A stretch of DNA of 42,000 bases from Desulfuromonadaceae bacterium (GTDB lineage Bacteria; Desulfobacterota; Desulfuromonadia; Geobacterales; Pseudopelobacteraceae), in contig JAQTZV010000021.1 of the NCBI GenBank assembly GCA_028687585.1, positions 59,593 to 101,592 on the forward strand, in the 5' to 3' direction. The notes below the pieces were generated by a model, which did no database searches, was not told the origin of the DNA, and worked only from the letters and a program-made list of their open reading frames with translations. Positions within the stretch are counted from its first letter, which is position 1; each line of letters begins with the position of its first letter. The position numbers were made by a program, and so were the translations under genes. Of this stretch, positions 24,362 through 31,471 are shown in pieces.

Positions 24362-25108
24362 ATGTTGAAAAAAATCATCGCGGCAATCGCACTGGCAGGA
24401 CTCATGACAGGCGCAGCGCATGCCGGTATCGTAGCCCAGACCGGTATCAACGGCTCGTTTCACGACATGAACGCTGTTGCCGGGGCAACTGACGATGCAA
24501 TGAAGAGAACCTGTGTTTTCTGCCATACGCCACATAGTGCCCAGGATGTTAACAACGCCCCCCTCTGGAACCGTAGCGCGACTACATTTAACTCAGGTTC
24601 GTACGCCTGGATTACTCCGGCAAATGCTCCAATTACTATTATGGATCCTCTCATTGGGCCGACACGTCTCTGCCTGTCGTGTCATGACGGTTCTATCGCT
24701 TATGACTCACATGGTACAAGTGGCGCTACTGCCGGTTCAGTATCTTTTGGAGCAGGATCGACCAGAAAAATTTCTGATCTTGGCACAACACATCCAGTCG
24801 GCTTCATGTATTCAGAGGCTCAGACTGCCCGTCCGGGTGAACTCGTTGATCCTGCAACCGGTTTCATCGCATCACCTTCAACAAGCTTGGCCGCAAACGT
24901 TTTTGACACAAGAAACCGTTCAGGGTTGACCTACAGCACCAAAAAAATTCAGGACACACTGTACGGAGGCAGCATTATGACCTGCGCTTCCTGTCACGAT
25001 GTTCATAACACGGTTAATGCCAAATCTGACACCGGCCTGACCTATAACTATTTCCTCTATGCACGGGAAGAGGGTTCTGCAATCTGCCTCTCCTGCCATA
25101 TTAAGTAG
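24362..25108 (+). CDS. Small exported tetraheme c-type cytochrome (copy 2)
   Basis: The ATG at 24362 follows CGGAGA and starts a signal peptide (MLKKIIAAIALAGLMTGAAHA); the frame extends upstream only through a GTG without a ribosome site. The product is 248 residues and by eye about four-fifths identical to copy 1. All four CX2CH motifs (CVFCH, CLSCH, CASCH, CLSCH) and all five other histidines are kept; differences cluster in the linker after PLWNR and in the segment after HPVG. The gene, its sigma-54 element, leader hairpin and terminator repeat the arrangement of copy 1, so the whole unit was duplicated. Separate promoters would allow each copy to be regulated on its own. Function: periplasmic or extracellular electron carrier. 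Confidence 0.93.
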   Translation: MLKKIIAAIALAGLMTGAAHAGIVAQTGINGSFHDMNAVAGATDDAMKRTCVFCHTPHSAQDVNNAPLWNRSATTFNSGSYAWITPANAPITIMDPLIGPTRLCLSCHDGSIAYDSHGTSGATAGSVSFGAGSTRKISDLGTTHPVGFMYSEAQTARPGELVDPATGFIASPSTSLAANVFDTRNRSGLTYSTKKIQDTLYGGSIMTCASCHDVHNTVNAKSDTGLTYNYFLYAREEGSAICLSCHIK

Positions 25109-25150
25109 GATCAAAATTCTTTCCGCAGATTCTGGCGGAAGGGCATGAAT

Positions 25151-25190
25151 ACAAACAGCCGGGAGAAATTCCTCCGGCTGTTTGTTGTTT
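25151..25190 (+). terminator. Rho-independent terminator of tetraheme copy 2
   Basis: ACAAACAGCCGG pairs with CCGGCTGTTTGT, extended by AG/CT, followed by TGTTT. It starts 43 bases after the stop codon and is similar to the terminator of copy 1. Confidence 0.87.
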
Positions 25191-25262
25191 GGCGCCATCA
25201 GAATTACCAGCTTTTGCCAACAATCTGAGCCCTGACACCATTTTTTTATTGATTTTTAACAT

Positions 25263-25276
25263 ATTATGGCCATAAT
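25263..25276. promoter_or_regulatory. Palindromic operator candidate of ccdAB
   Basis: ATTATGGCCATAAT is a perfect 14-bp palindrome 49 bases before the antitoxin ATG and overlaps a TATTAT that could be the -10. CcdA-CcdB complexes repress their own promoter through such sites. Confidence 0.55.
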
Positions 25277-25324
25277 CAATATCCATAAACAATGGTCATG
25301 ATATGTGGGTATATGGAGGTTGTC

Positions 25325-25573
25325 ATGCAACAACATGTTTTTGATACGAATGCTCCCAGAAAAACTACTCACTTGAGCATAAATGGTGACTTGTTACGAC
25401 AGGCGAGAGAGGAAAAAATTAACTTGTCACAAGCACTGGAAAAGCATCTTGCCGAATCTTTGCTGGAGATAAAACAAAAAAGATGGCGCGAAAGCAGTCG
25501 TGGAGCAATGGAGGAATATGCCACATTTATTGAAAAGCATGGTTGTTTTGGCGATACATTGAGGTGTTTCTGA
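25325..25573 (+). CDS. ccdA: CcdA-type antitoxin
   Basis: The ATG at 25325 follows GGAGG; codons upstream in frame lack a ribosome site. The 82-residue product has the CcdA layout: an N-terminal DNA-binding part (THLSINGDLLRQAREEKINL, a ribbon-helix-helix), then a charged helical tail (WRESSRGAMEEYATFIEKHG) that wraps the toxin. It ends in FGDTLRCF, close to the usual CcdA terminus. It neutralises CcdB and represses the operon. The stop TGA overlaps the toxin ATG by one base, showing translational coupling. The pair sits between cytochrome genes, outside any visible plasmid or phage context. Confidence 0.93.
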   Translation: MQQHVFDTNAPRKTTHLSINGDLLRQAREEKINLSQALEKHLAESLLEIKQKRWRESSRGAMEEYATFIEKHGCFGDTLRCF

Positions 25574-25887
25574 TGGCTCAGTTTGACGTGTATGAAAATA
25601 TGGATCAGGTTACCTGTCCAACCTTTCCTTATCTGCTTGATATTCAAGCAGATATTCTCAGTGATCTACCGACAAGGGTCGTTGTGCCTCTTGTATTGTC
25701 ATCAGTATTGAATAAGTCCATACCTATTTTGACCCCGCAGTTTGCAATCAATGAAACCGAAGTCAGAATGGTAACACCTCAATTGGTTGGAGTTCAGACG
25801 CATATACTGGGCTCCAGAATCTGCTCGTTAAAAGACAAAAGAGGCGATATTATTGCTGCTCTTGACTTGCTGGTTACCGGATTTTAA
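25573..25887 (+). CDS. ccdB: CcdB-type gyrase-poisoning toxin
   Basis: The ATG at 25573 overlaps the antitoxin stop. The product is 104 residues, the normal CcdB size. Family features are clear: AQFDVYENMD at the start, FPYLLDIQADIL, TRVVVPL, the TPQ.. strand, and a C-terminal helix (DIIAALDLLVTGF) where CcdB contacts gyrase. CcdB traps DNA gyrase on cleaved DNA unless bound by CcdA. The gene is intact with no frameshift, so it is probably functional. On chromosomes such pairs serve as stabilising or stress modules, or are selfish remnants; the sequence does not tell which. Confidence 0.93.
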   Translation: MAQFDVYENMDQVTCPTFPYLLDIQADILSDLPTRVVVPLVLSSVLNKSIPILTPQFAINETEVRMVTPQLVGVQTHILGSRICSLKDKRGDIIAALDLLVTGF

Positions 25888-25978
25888 ATATTACCTGAAT
25901 CCTGCTGCAAACCGTACCACAGAGTCACAGTTAGAAGTGGTCGCTTCTAAGGAGCCTTGAAAAATTAACTGTTCTTTT

Positions 25979-26040
25979 CCGTTCGTGGTGAGCTTGTCGA
26001 ACCATGAACGGCTACCCTTCGACAAGCTCAGGGTGAACGG
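25979..26040. repeat. REP-like double palindrome
   Basis: GAGCTTGTCGAA and TTCGACAAGCTC face each other, with outer CCGTTC...GAACGG and CCCT...AGGG arms, forming a cruciform-capable unit. Elements built on this core are dispersed intergenic palindromes in many bacteria. No gene lies in 25,888-26,202; the rest of that stretch is featureless apart from the terminator at 26,148. Confidence 0.8.
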
Positions 26041-26147
26041 TATTTGTTCAACTTATTTTTACTAGATTCCTAAGCGAGGAGACAGAAAAAAATTTGGTGG
26101 AATATTCAACAATAACCATTAAACCATTTATACTGAAAACGAAAAAT

Positions 26148-26177
26148 ATGGCCCCAGCTCTACAGAGATGGGGCCAT
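26148..26177 (-). terminator. Terminator of the hexaheme gene
   Basis: On the minus strand ATGGCCCCA and TGGGGCCAT pair (9 bp) around a 12-base loop and are followed by ATTTTTC. It lies 26 bases after the hexaheme stop codon. Confidence 0.85.
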
Positions 26178-26202
26178 TGTTACTGAATCGTTACAACGTG
26201 TA

Positions 26203-27615
26203 CTATGGGCAGCTGGTTTTGATGCTGAGAACTTTCGGGTTGTGAGTTGTGTGACAGGCTTTACACACGTTGGCACCGCCGGTAAAGGAACTGTGAAACT
26301 CCAAACCAGTTGGCGGCCAATTCAGACCATACGTATTATCACTCTTATGGCAATCTATGCATGCTACATTTGGATTGTGAACTCCCGCCACATGACAGAA
26401 TCCACAGGCGGCAGAACCGGCCCGAATTGAATGTTTACTTAATGCAAAATCGGTGACAATCGCGGGGCTATGGCAGGTAACGCAGAAATTACCACTACCC
26501 GCTGAAGCAAAGTTATAGTCGAAGGTGGCAGCACTCACCGAGCCTTTTCTGAGCGGGCCGGGATGATCTCCAACGAGAACGGTGCTGTGGCACTGGGTGC
26601 AGAAGACCCCTTTGGTTTTATGCCCTGAAGATGACCAGTTACCGAAAACATTACTGACAATCCCTGGGCCGTTTGCACCGTACGCAGAGTGACAGTCGAT
26701 ACACTGATTGCGGGCAAGCCCGGTGATATTATCGTAAACAACCGGCGGAGGCGGCGTACCGTCGGTCACTGTAACTTTTGTGGATACGCTTGAGCCTCCA
26801 GTCACGGTAAGCGTAAAGGTGTAGACACCGGTTACCGTCGGGGTAAAAGTCACCTGAGCACCGGGAGTGCTGTCAGCAATGACTCTGGTCGCCGGAAAAC
26901 CGGGGCCGGAACTCTGCGTCCATGAATAGGAGCTTGGAGCACCGGTGCTGGCACTACCATCAAGCGTAACCGGATTTCCGATCAGAACAGTTTGAGAGGC
27001 AATTGTTTTCGCTATTGGAGGTGAAAAAAAAGTGCCGCTGAGAGTTATATTCTCGGTAAAGATAAAGCCGCTCGGCAGTGTGACTGTTACTGAAGTGCCA
27101 GCCGCTGCCGGCAGTGCGGAACTGACCGTAGCTCCTGCCGGAACACCGGCGATGCCTGCCACGCTGGCAACCGCCAGTTCGGGCGTAAAGGTAAATTTTC
27201 TGACAGAAGTAAGTTTGGAGCCGTAATAAATGGTGCCAAGACTCGTAGGAGTCACAGTGCCGCCGGCATCTGCGACTGCAGTAACGGCGAGTCGTTGTGC
27301 GGCGAAAGAGACTTGCACGCTCTGAGCAGTCGGCCCCTGAACCGTGTAGGAACTCTGGCCGGGAGTCTCTGTAACTCCATTGTAGATCACCTTATTGATA
27401 GTGTATCCGGTATTGGCATTGACCGTTACGGTGAATGGCTGGCTGGTGGTGTAGCTTTTAAAGACCATACCATTAAGCGATGTCTGGGGTGCACCATCTC
27501 GCACAGTCAACGCCCCCCCTGCGGATGTAACCCAGGTGGTTAATGACCAGGCGGCATGGGCTGCAAGCGGCACCAGACAGACGAGAAAGATGGCAGCCAA
27601 AAGTTTTTTGTTCAT
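26203..27615 (-). CDS. Hexaheme cytochrome with PKD-type N-terminal scaffold
   Basis: The ATG at 27615 follows GGAGG at seven bases. The product is 470 residues: signal peptide (1-21), two beta-rich segments (about 22-198), a PKD-like domain (about 200-283, with GNPVTLDGSAS, YSWTQSSGP and FTPTVTGVYTFTLTV), then six CX2CH motifs from residue 305 (CIDCH, CTQCH, CVTCH, CGFCH, CIDCH, CKACH). The N-terminal ~290 residues follow the 25-heme protein at 8,095-11,784 segment by segment, including the opening WS..TWV...GG. No lipobox. It is monocistronic by appearance, with its own terminator. Likely an exported electron carrier whose scaffold may dock to a surface partner (inference). Confidence 0.92.
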   Translation of the reverse strand: MNKKLLAAIFLVCLVPLAAHAAWSLTTWVTSAGGALTVRDGAPQTSLNGMVFKSYTTSQPFTVTVNANTGYTINKVIYNGVTETPGQSSYTVQGPTAQSVQVSFAAQRLAVTAVADAGGTVTPTSLGTIYYGSKLTSVRKFTFTPELAVASVAGIAGVPAGATVSSALPAAAGTSVTVTLPSGFIFTENITLSGTFFSPPIAKTIASQTVLIGNPVTLDGSASTGAPSSYSWTQSSGPGFPATRVIADSTPGAQVTFTPTVTGVYTFTLTVTGGSSVSTKVTVTDGTPPPPVVYDNITGLARNQCIDCHSAYGANGPGIVSNVFGNWSSSGHKTKGVFCTQCHSTVLVGDHPGPLRKGSVSAATFDYNFASAGSGNFCVTCHSPAIVTDFALSKHSIRAGSAACGFCHVAGVHNPNVACIDCHKSDNTYGLNWPPTGLEFHSSFTGGANVCKACHTTHNPKVLSIKTSCP

Positions 27616-28110
27616 GTAATACCTCCATTAGTTGTGAGCTACCGGACAGATAGCCGCTGGTGAAAAATGGTTGTGTGAAGTGGCCTGAAAACAGCGCCGT
27701 GTAAATACATTCCAATTTCTTATCATCGACAATACAGAAAGTTACTAAAGCTGTAAATACTATATATGCTATTTGGCGTGCACTATGCGCTGAATGACGT
27801 TGTTGTGAATTAGACCATACTACCTCTTGCGAAAGTTGCAAGTGGAGCAACAACAAATTTTTTTCCAATGAGACAGAAGATGTCAAGAGGGTTAAATAAG
27901 TGTCAAAACTACACACCTGATAAAATCCATCTATTGTCGGTACCATCAAAATGCACTGGTTTTTTTGTGTAGCGGATGATACTAGTCTGAGGATATTGAA
28001 GGCAGACGATCCCCAGTACTCGCCCTACCCATCCAGTTATACTCTGGAGATCGACGGAACAGCGCTTTTCTGGCATCGCCCGCAGCCGTGGACCTAATGG
28101 AGCGTGATTT
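27616..28110. other. Divergent intergenic region, no supported gene
   Basis: About 495 bases between the hexaheme gene and the TPR glycosyltransferase gene. Minus- and plus-strand frames here have no ribosome site or known family. A short hairpin (CTTGC...GCAAG near 27,825) is present; no promoter could be assigned with confidence and no c-di-GMP riboswitch core was found. Confidence 0.5.
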
Positions 28111-29730
28111 ATGCAGTCCTTTTCTTCCCCATCCAGGTACGACCTGAGCAATAAAGCGGCCTCACTATTCCTGGGCCTGGCCATTTTGCTTGCGTACGGG
28201 ATCTCACTGGTAAATGGTTTTGTTTGGGATGATACCCAAATAATTGTCAACAACATGGTTAACCGGGATTGGTCCAACCTGTCCAAGGTACTTATGGGGC
28301 CGGATGTCATCTATACTGATGATTTGGCAAGCTATTACCGCCCCTTGAACCGCCTGCTGTACATGATAGAGTATCATCTGTATGGCCTTAATCCCTTTGG
28401 TTACCACCTGCTCAACCTGTTACTGCACCTTGGCAATGTGATGCTCCTTTTTACATTCGGGAACAAGATTTTCGCCAATCGTAATTCTGCTTTTATTGCA
28501 GCACTCTTTTTCGCAGTGCATCCGGCGAATGCTGAAGCGGTAAATTTTATTTCCGGCAGAAACAATCTCTTTGCCACTTTTTTCGTACTAACATCACTAT
28601 TATTGTTCCACGTTGGTAGACAGCGGAGTAGCTTAACATTAAATCTGTTGTCTGCCCTTTCCTTTTTGAGTGGTTTGTTCTGCAAGGAAATTGCGTTAAT
28701 GCTCGTGCCAGTTCTGTATTTTTATCCTTTTCACATTGAAGACACCAAAAAATCAAACTACCGGGAACGTTTCATTCTACTTCTCCCGTTCATAGTTGCA
28801 GCACTTCTCTACGTGATCATTCGGTCTGCTGCCCTTTCACAGATAGTTACACAGCCTGGGACTGAGGGCGGCTTGTGGAGCCGTCTGGTGATGAATCTCT
28901 ACATAATTCCACTCTATGCTTCAATGCTTGTTATCCCGCTTGGTTACAAAGTGTATTACTCAATTCCTGCTGATATCTGGCCGCATCTCAAGTGGATCGT
29001 ACCTTTTTGGGCTGCTTTTATCTGTTTTATCTATTTCCTTGTGCGTAGCGGTTCAAAAATTGCCCTTTTTGCGTTGCTCTGGCTCATCTGTAATTACGTT
29101 CCGATCAGCAATATCATCGAAATCCCCAGTGGCGCCATGGCCGAACGATTTATATATCTCCCTTTTATCGGTGTCTGGCTGCTAGTCGGCTTTGCGTCTG
29201 ACCATTTCACGGCACGAGGAGTTTCCCCAATAAAAATTCTTTCATTCGCTACCGGAGTTACACTTCTACTTGCCCTGTTTGCCACAATGCGCAGCATGGA
29301 GTGGAAAAACGACCTGACCCTGTTTACTTCGCTCGTGGCAACTAATCCCGAATCCGTACAGGGTCATTACAATCTTGGTGGGTGGTATCGCGAACATGGA
29401 GATATGCAGAAGGCTCGGTATTACTGGGAACGGACCGTCCACCTGCAACCCAACCACTCAAATGCATTAAGCCAGTTAGGAAGTGTGGCATTTGTTGAAA
29501 AACGCTTGAATGACGCCGAGGGGTTGTATCGTCGAGCATTGGCCTCCGGGAAACAAAACGCTGAAGCCCATTATAATCTGGCTCTGATCCTTGAAAAGAC
29601 GGGACGGTATGCAGAAGCGCTTGTTCACTACACACAGTTCCTTAAACGTGTTCCACCTGAATACAAAACAGTGGTGCCTGAGGTTACTTCCAGAGTTGTA
29701 AGATTGCAAGAAAAGGTGGCGACTCCCTGA
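28111..29730 (+). CDS. Polytopic membrane protein with C-terminal TPRs (TMTC-like glycosyltransferase)
   Basis: The ATG at 28111 follows TGGAG at somewhat long spacing. The product is 539 residues. Around ten membrane helices fill residues 18-400. The first outside loop carries an acidic pair (WDD, residues 39-41) as in GT-C glycosyltransferases, followed by the TMTC-type signature YYRPLN...YHLLNLLLH and AVHPANAEAVNFISGR. The last ~110 residues are TPR repeats (GHYNLGGWYREHGDMQKARYY, NALSQLGSVAFVEKRLNDAE, EAHYNLALILEKTGRYAEAL). GT-C enzymes transfer sugar from a polyprenyl-phosphate sugar outside the membrane. The next gene, a GT2 enzyme 68 bases on, could make that donor. Substrate is unknown; protein or surface-glycan glycosylation is plausible. 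Confidence 0.85.
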   Translation: MQSFSSPSRYDLSNKAASLFLGLAILLAYGISLVNGFVWDDTQIIVNNMVNRDWSNLSKVLMGPDVIYTDDLASYYRPLNRLLYMIEYHLYGLNPFGYHLLNLLLHLGNVMLLFTFGNKIFANRNSAFIAALFFAVHPANAEAVNFISGRNNLFATFFVLTSLLLFHVGRQRSSLTLNLLSALSFLSGLFCKEIALMLVPVLYFYPFHIEDTKKSNYRERFILLLPFIVAALLYVIIRSAALSQIVTQPGTEGGLWSRLVMNLYIIPLYASMLVIPLGYKVYYSIPADIWPHLKWIVPFWAAFICFIYFLVRSGSKIALFALLWLICNYVPISNIIEIPSGAMAERFIYLPFIGVWLLVGFASDHFTARGVSPIKILSFATGVTLLLALFATMRSMEWKNDLTLFTSLVATNPESVQGHYNLGGWYREHGDMQKARYYWERTVHLQPNHSNALSQLGSVAFVEKRLNDAEGLYRRALASGKQNAEAHYNLALILEKTGRYAEALVHYTQFLKRVPPEYKTVVPEVTSRVVRLQEKVATP

Positions 29731-29798
29731 GCGTGGTCAGCATGTAAATGGGTGGCGGGTTTAGCGACGAAAGAGAACGGATCGGTTAAGGATTTGAC

Positions 29799-30542
29799 AT
29801 GATTAACAATAAAAATATAGTCGTAGTGCTTCCGGCCTATAACGCTGAAAAAACCCTGGAGAAAACCTGGAAAGAGCTGCCTCCTGAAGTGGATGAAGTT
29901 GTGCTGGTAGACGACTGCAGCCCCGACAGTACGGCGGTTCTTGCCCAAAAATTAGGGATAACCACGGTGATACACGAAACAAATAGGGGCTATGGCGGCA
30001 ACCAGAAAACCTGCTATCGCACCGCACTTGACCGGGGAGCCGACATTGTCGTGATGGTCCACCCCGACTACCAGTACACTCCAAGGTTGGTTACGGCCAT
30101 GGCCGCCATGATCGCCTATGGAGAGTTTGATGCGGTACTAGCTTCCCGAATCCTTGGCACCGGCGCACTAAAAGGTGGAATGCCTCTCTATAAATACGTT
30201 GCAAATCGCTTTTTGACCTTTGTAGAAAACATCCTCCTCGGGGAGAAACTGTCCGAGTACCACACCGGGTACCGGGCGTTTTCCCGCGAACTGCTTGAGA
30301 AGCTGCCACTTGACGCTAACTCAGACGACTTCGTCTTCGATAACCAGATGATCGCGCAGATGGTCTGGTTCGGTTTCCGGGTCGGCGAACTCTCCTGCCC
30401 GACCAAGTATTTTGAAGAGGCGTCCTCGATAAATTTCCGCAGGAGTGTCATCTACGGGTTAGGGGTTCTTTGGACAGCGCTGCAGTTCAGGCTTAATAAG
30501 TGGGGGATAGGTGACAGGCCGATGTTTAAGGATAAAGAGTGA
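29799..30542 (+). CDS. Family 2 glycosyltransferase (polyprenyl-phosphate sugar synthase type)
   Basis: The product is 247 residues with a GT-A fold: opening [16 protein letters not shown], the nucleotide-binding [23 protein letters not shown], and a metal-site region [10 protein letters not shown]. Later elements ([17 protein letters not shown] and the DNQMIAQ segment) fit the dolichyl-phosphate mannose synthase-like branch of GT2. There is no membrane helix. It should transfer a sugar from a nucleotide donor to a polyprenyl phosphate on the cytoplasmic face. It lies downstream of the GT-C/TPR gene in the same direction, which fits donor maker plus user. A bidirectional terminator closes the unit. 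Confidence 0.88.
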   Translation: MINNKNIVVVLPAYNAEKTLEKTWKELPPEVDEVVLVDDCSPDSTAVLAQKLGITTVIHETNRGYGGNQKTCYRTALDRGADIVVMVHPDYQYTPRLVTAMAAMIAYGEFDAVLASRILGTGALKGGMPLYKYVANRFLTFVENILLGEKLSEYHTGYRAFSRELLEKLPLDANSDDFVFDNQMIAQMVWFGFRVGELSCPTKYFEEASSINFRRSVIYGLGVLWTALQFRLNKWGIGDRPMFKDKE

Positions 30543-30574
30543 CAGATAAAAACTACGAACCGGGATAAATCAAG

Positions 30575-30614
30575 AAAATGGCCCCCATCGCTAAAAAACA
30601 GATGAGGGCCATTT
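30575..30614. terminator. Bidirectional terminator
   Basis: AAAATGGCCC.CATC and GATG.GGGCCATTTT pair with one bulged base around an A-rich loop, with T-runs on both strands. It separates the convergent GT2 and lipoprotein genes. Confidence 0.88.
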
Positions 30615-30642
30615 TGACTGCAAAGCGCGTACTTCCCTGCTG

Positions 30643-31422
30643 TTACTTTGTCACCGGCACTACCCCGGTGGAAAAGATCACACTCTCGAAGGTTTTGTTC
30701 AGGCTTTTACTAGTGAAGTTAGTCATCGTCTGACCGGGAAGGAGTTCTACCTCTTGCCCGACGGAAACTGCCGTAGTCGGTACGGCACCCCAGACGTTCT
30801 TGTCACCGCTGGCGATAAGGAGGTAGGTATACCCACCTGAATTCATAGTTTCCACAATTTTACCGGAAACTGCTATTACCCCGGCTTTGCGAAGCTGCTC
30901 CTTTGTGGCCTTACCGGCAAAAGCCTTCGGATCGGCATCAAGAGAGGGATGCCCTGACGGCATGACGCTTTGCTCAGGCGCTGCCGGTGGAGCAGGATCA
31001 GGAGCAGGGACCGGTGCATTGGGGTCCTCAACAAGTCCTGGAGAGAAGACGATACTGTCAAATTTCCTGTTGAGTGACTTGCTGTTGAACAGCCCCATCT
31101 GCATTCCAGGCCGCACCTCAACATCCTGTCCAACGCTGACTGCGACGCTCGGAACCGCAAACCAGGCCTTTTTCCCGTCATTTTCAAGCTGTATATAGGT
31201 ATAGCCTGTCGCCCGCATGGTTTCAACAACCTTACCGGACAGGAACGTCTCTTCCGGTACCACAACAGCCTTTTCAGTTTTCTGCGGAACCGCCGCTTCC
31301 GTCGTTGCCACAGGCGTTACTGCCGACTGAGTCACTGCGGCAGTTCCAGCACAGCCACCAAGCAAAACTACGACCAACCCGACTGTTAATCCAGCTCCTG
31401 CAATTTTTTCCACTCTTTTCAT
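30643..31422 (-). CDS. Lipoprotein with two copies of a ~75-residue beta domain
   Basis: The ATG at 31422 follows AAGGAG; the frame is open further upstream but overlaps the preceding gene. The product is 259 residues with a lipoprotein signal ending in LGGC (Cys24). Two repeats are clear: SGKVVETMRATGYTYIQL...AWFAVPSVAVSVGQDVE and SGKIVETMNSGGYTYLLI...VWGAVPTTAVSVGQEVE, each ending SKSLN..F.S..FS. This domain looks like an OB-fold found in proteins sometimes annotated NrfJ in delta-proteobacteria and Geobacter relatives; I hold that name loosely. A proline-rich linker joins the repeats. No catalytic residues are known. It follows the OmpA-family gene by 49 bases, likely in one operon. Confidence 0.85.
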   Translation of the reverse strand: MKRVEKIAGAGLTVGLVVVLLGGCAGTAAVTQSAVTPVATTEAAVPQKTEKAVVVPEETFLSGKVVETMRATGYTYIQLENDGKKAWFAVPSVAVSVGQDVEVRPGMQMGLFNSKSLNRKFDSIVFSPGLVEDPNAPVPAPDPAPPAAPEQSVMPSGHPSLDADPKAFAGKATKEQLRKAGVIAVSGKIVETMNSGGYTYLLIASGDKNVWGAVPTTAVSVGQEVELLPGQTMTNFTSKSLNKTFESVIFSTGVVPVTK

Positions 31423-31471
31423 GTACCTACTCCTTGATAAGTTATTATTTTTTTTGTGTGTACAAAAAATA

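Noticed and set aside
27473..27949. 158-codon minus-strand frame upstream of the hexaheme gene
   Set aside because: It overlaps the start of the hexaheme gene in another frame and has no initiation signal or known family.
22620..28110. c-di-GMP (GEMM) riboswitch before cytochrome genes
   Set aside because: GEMM switches are common before Geobacter cytochromes, but no core such as ACGCAAAGC was found on either strand in these leaders by eye.
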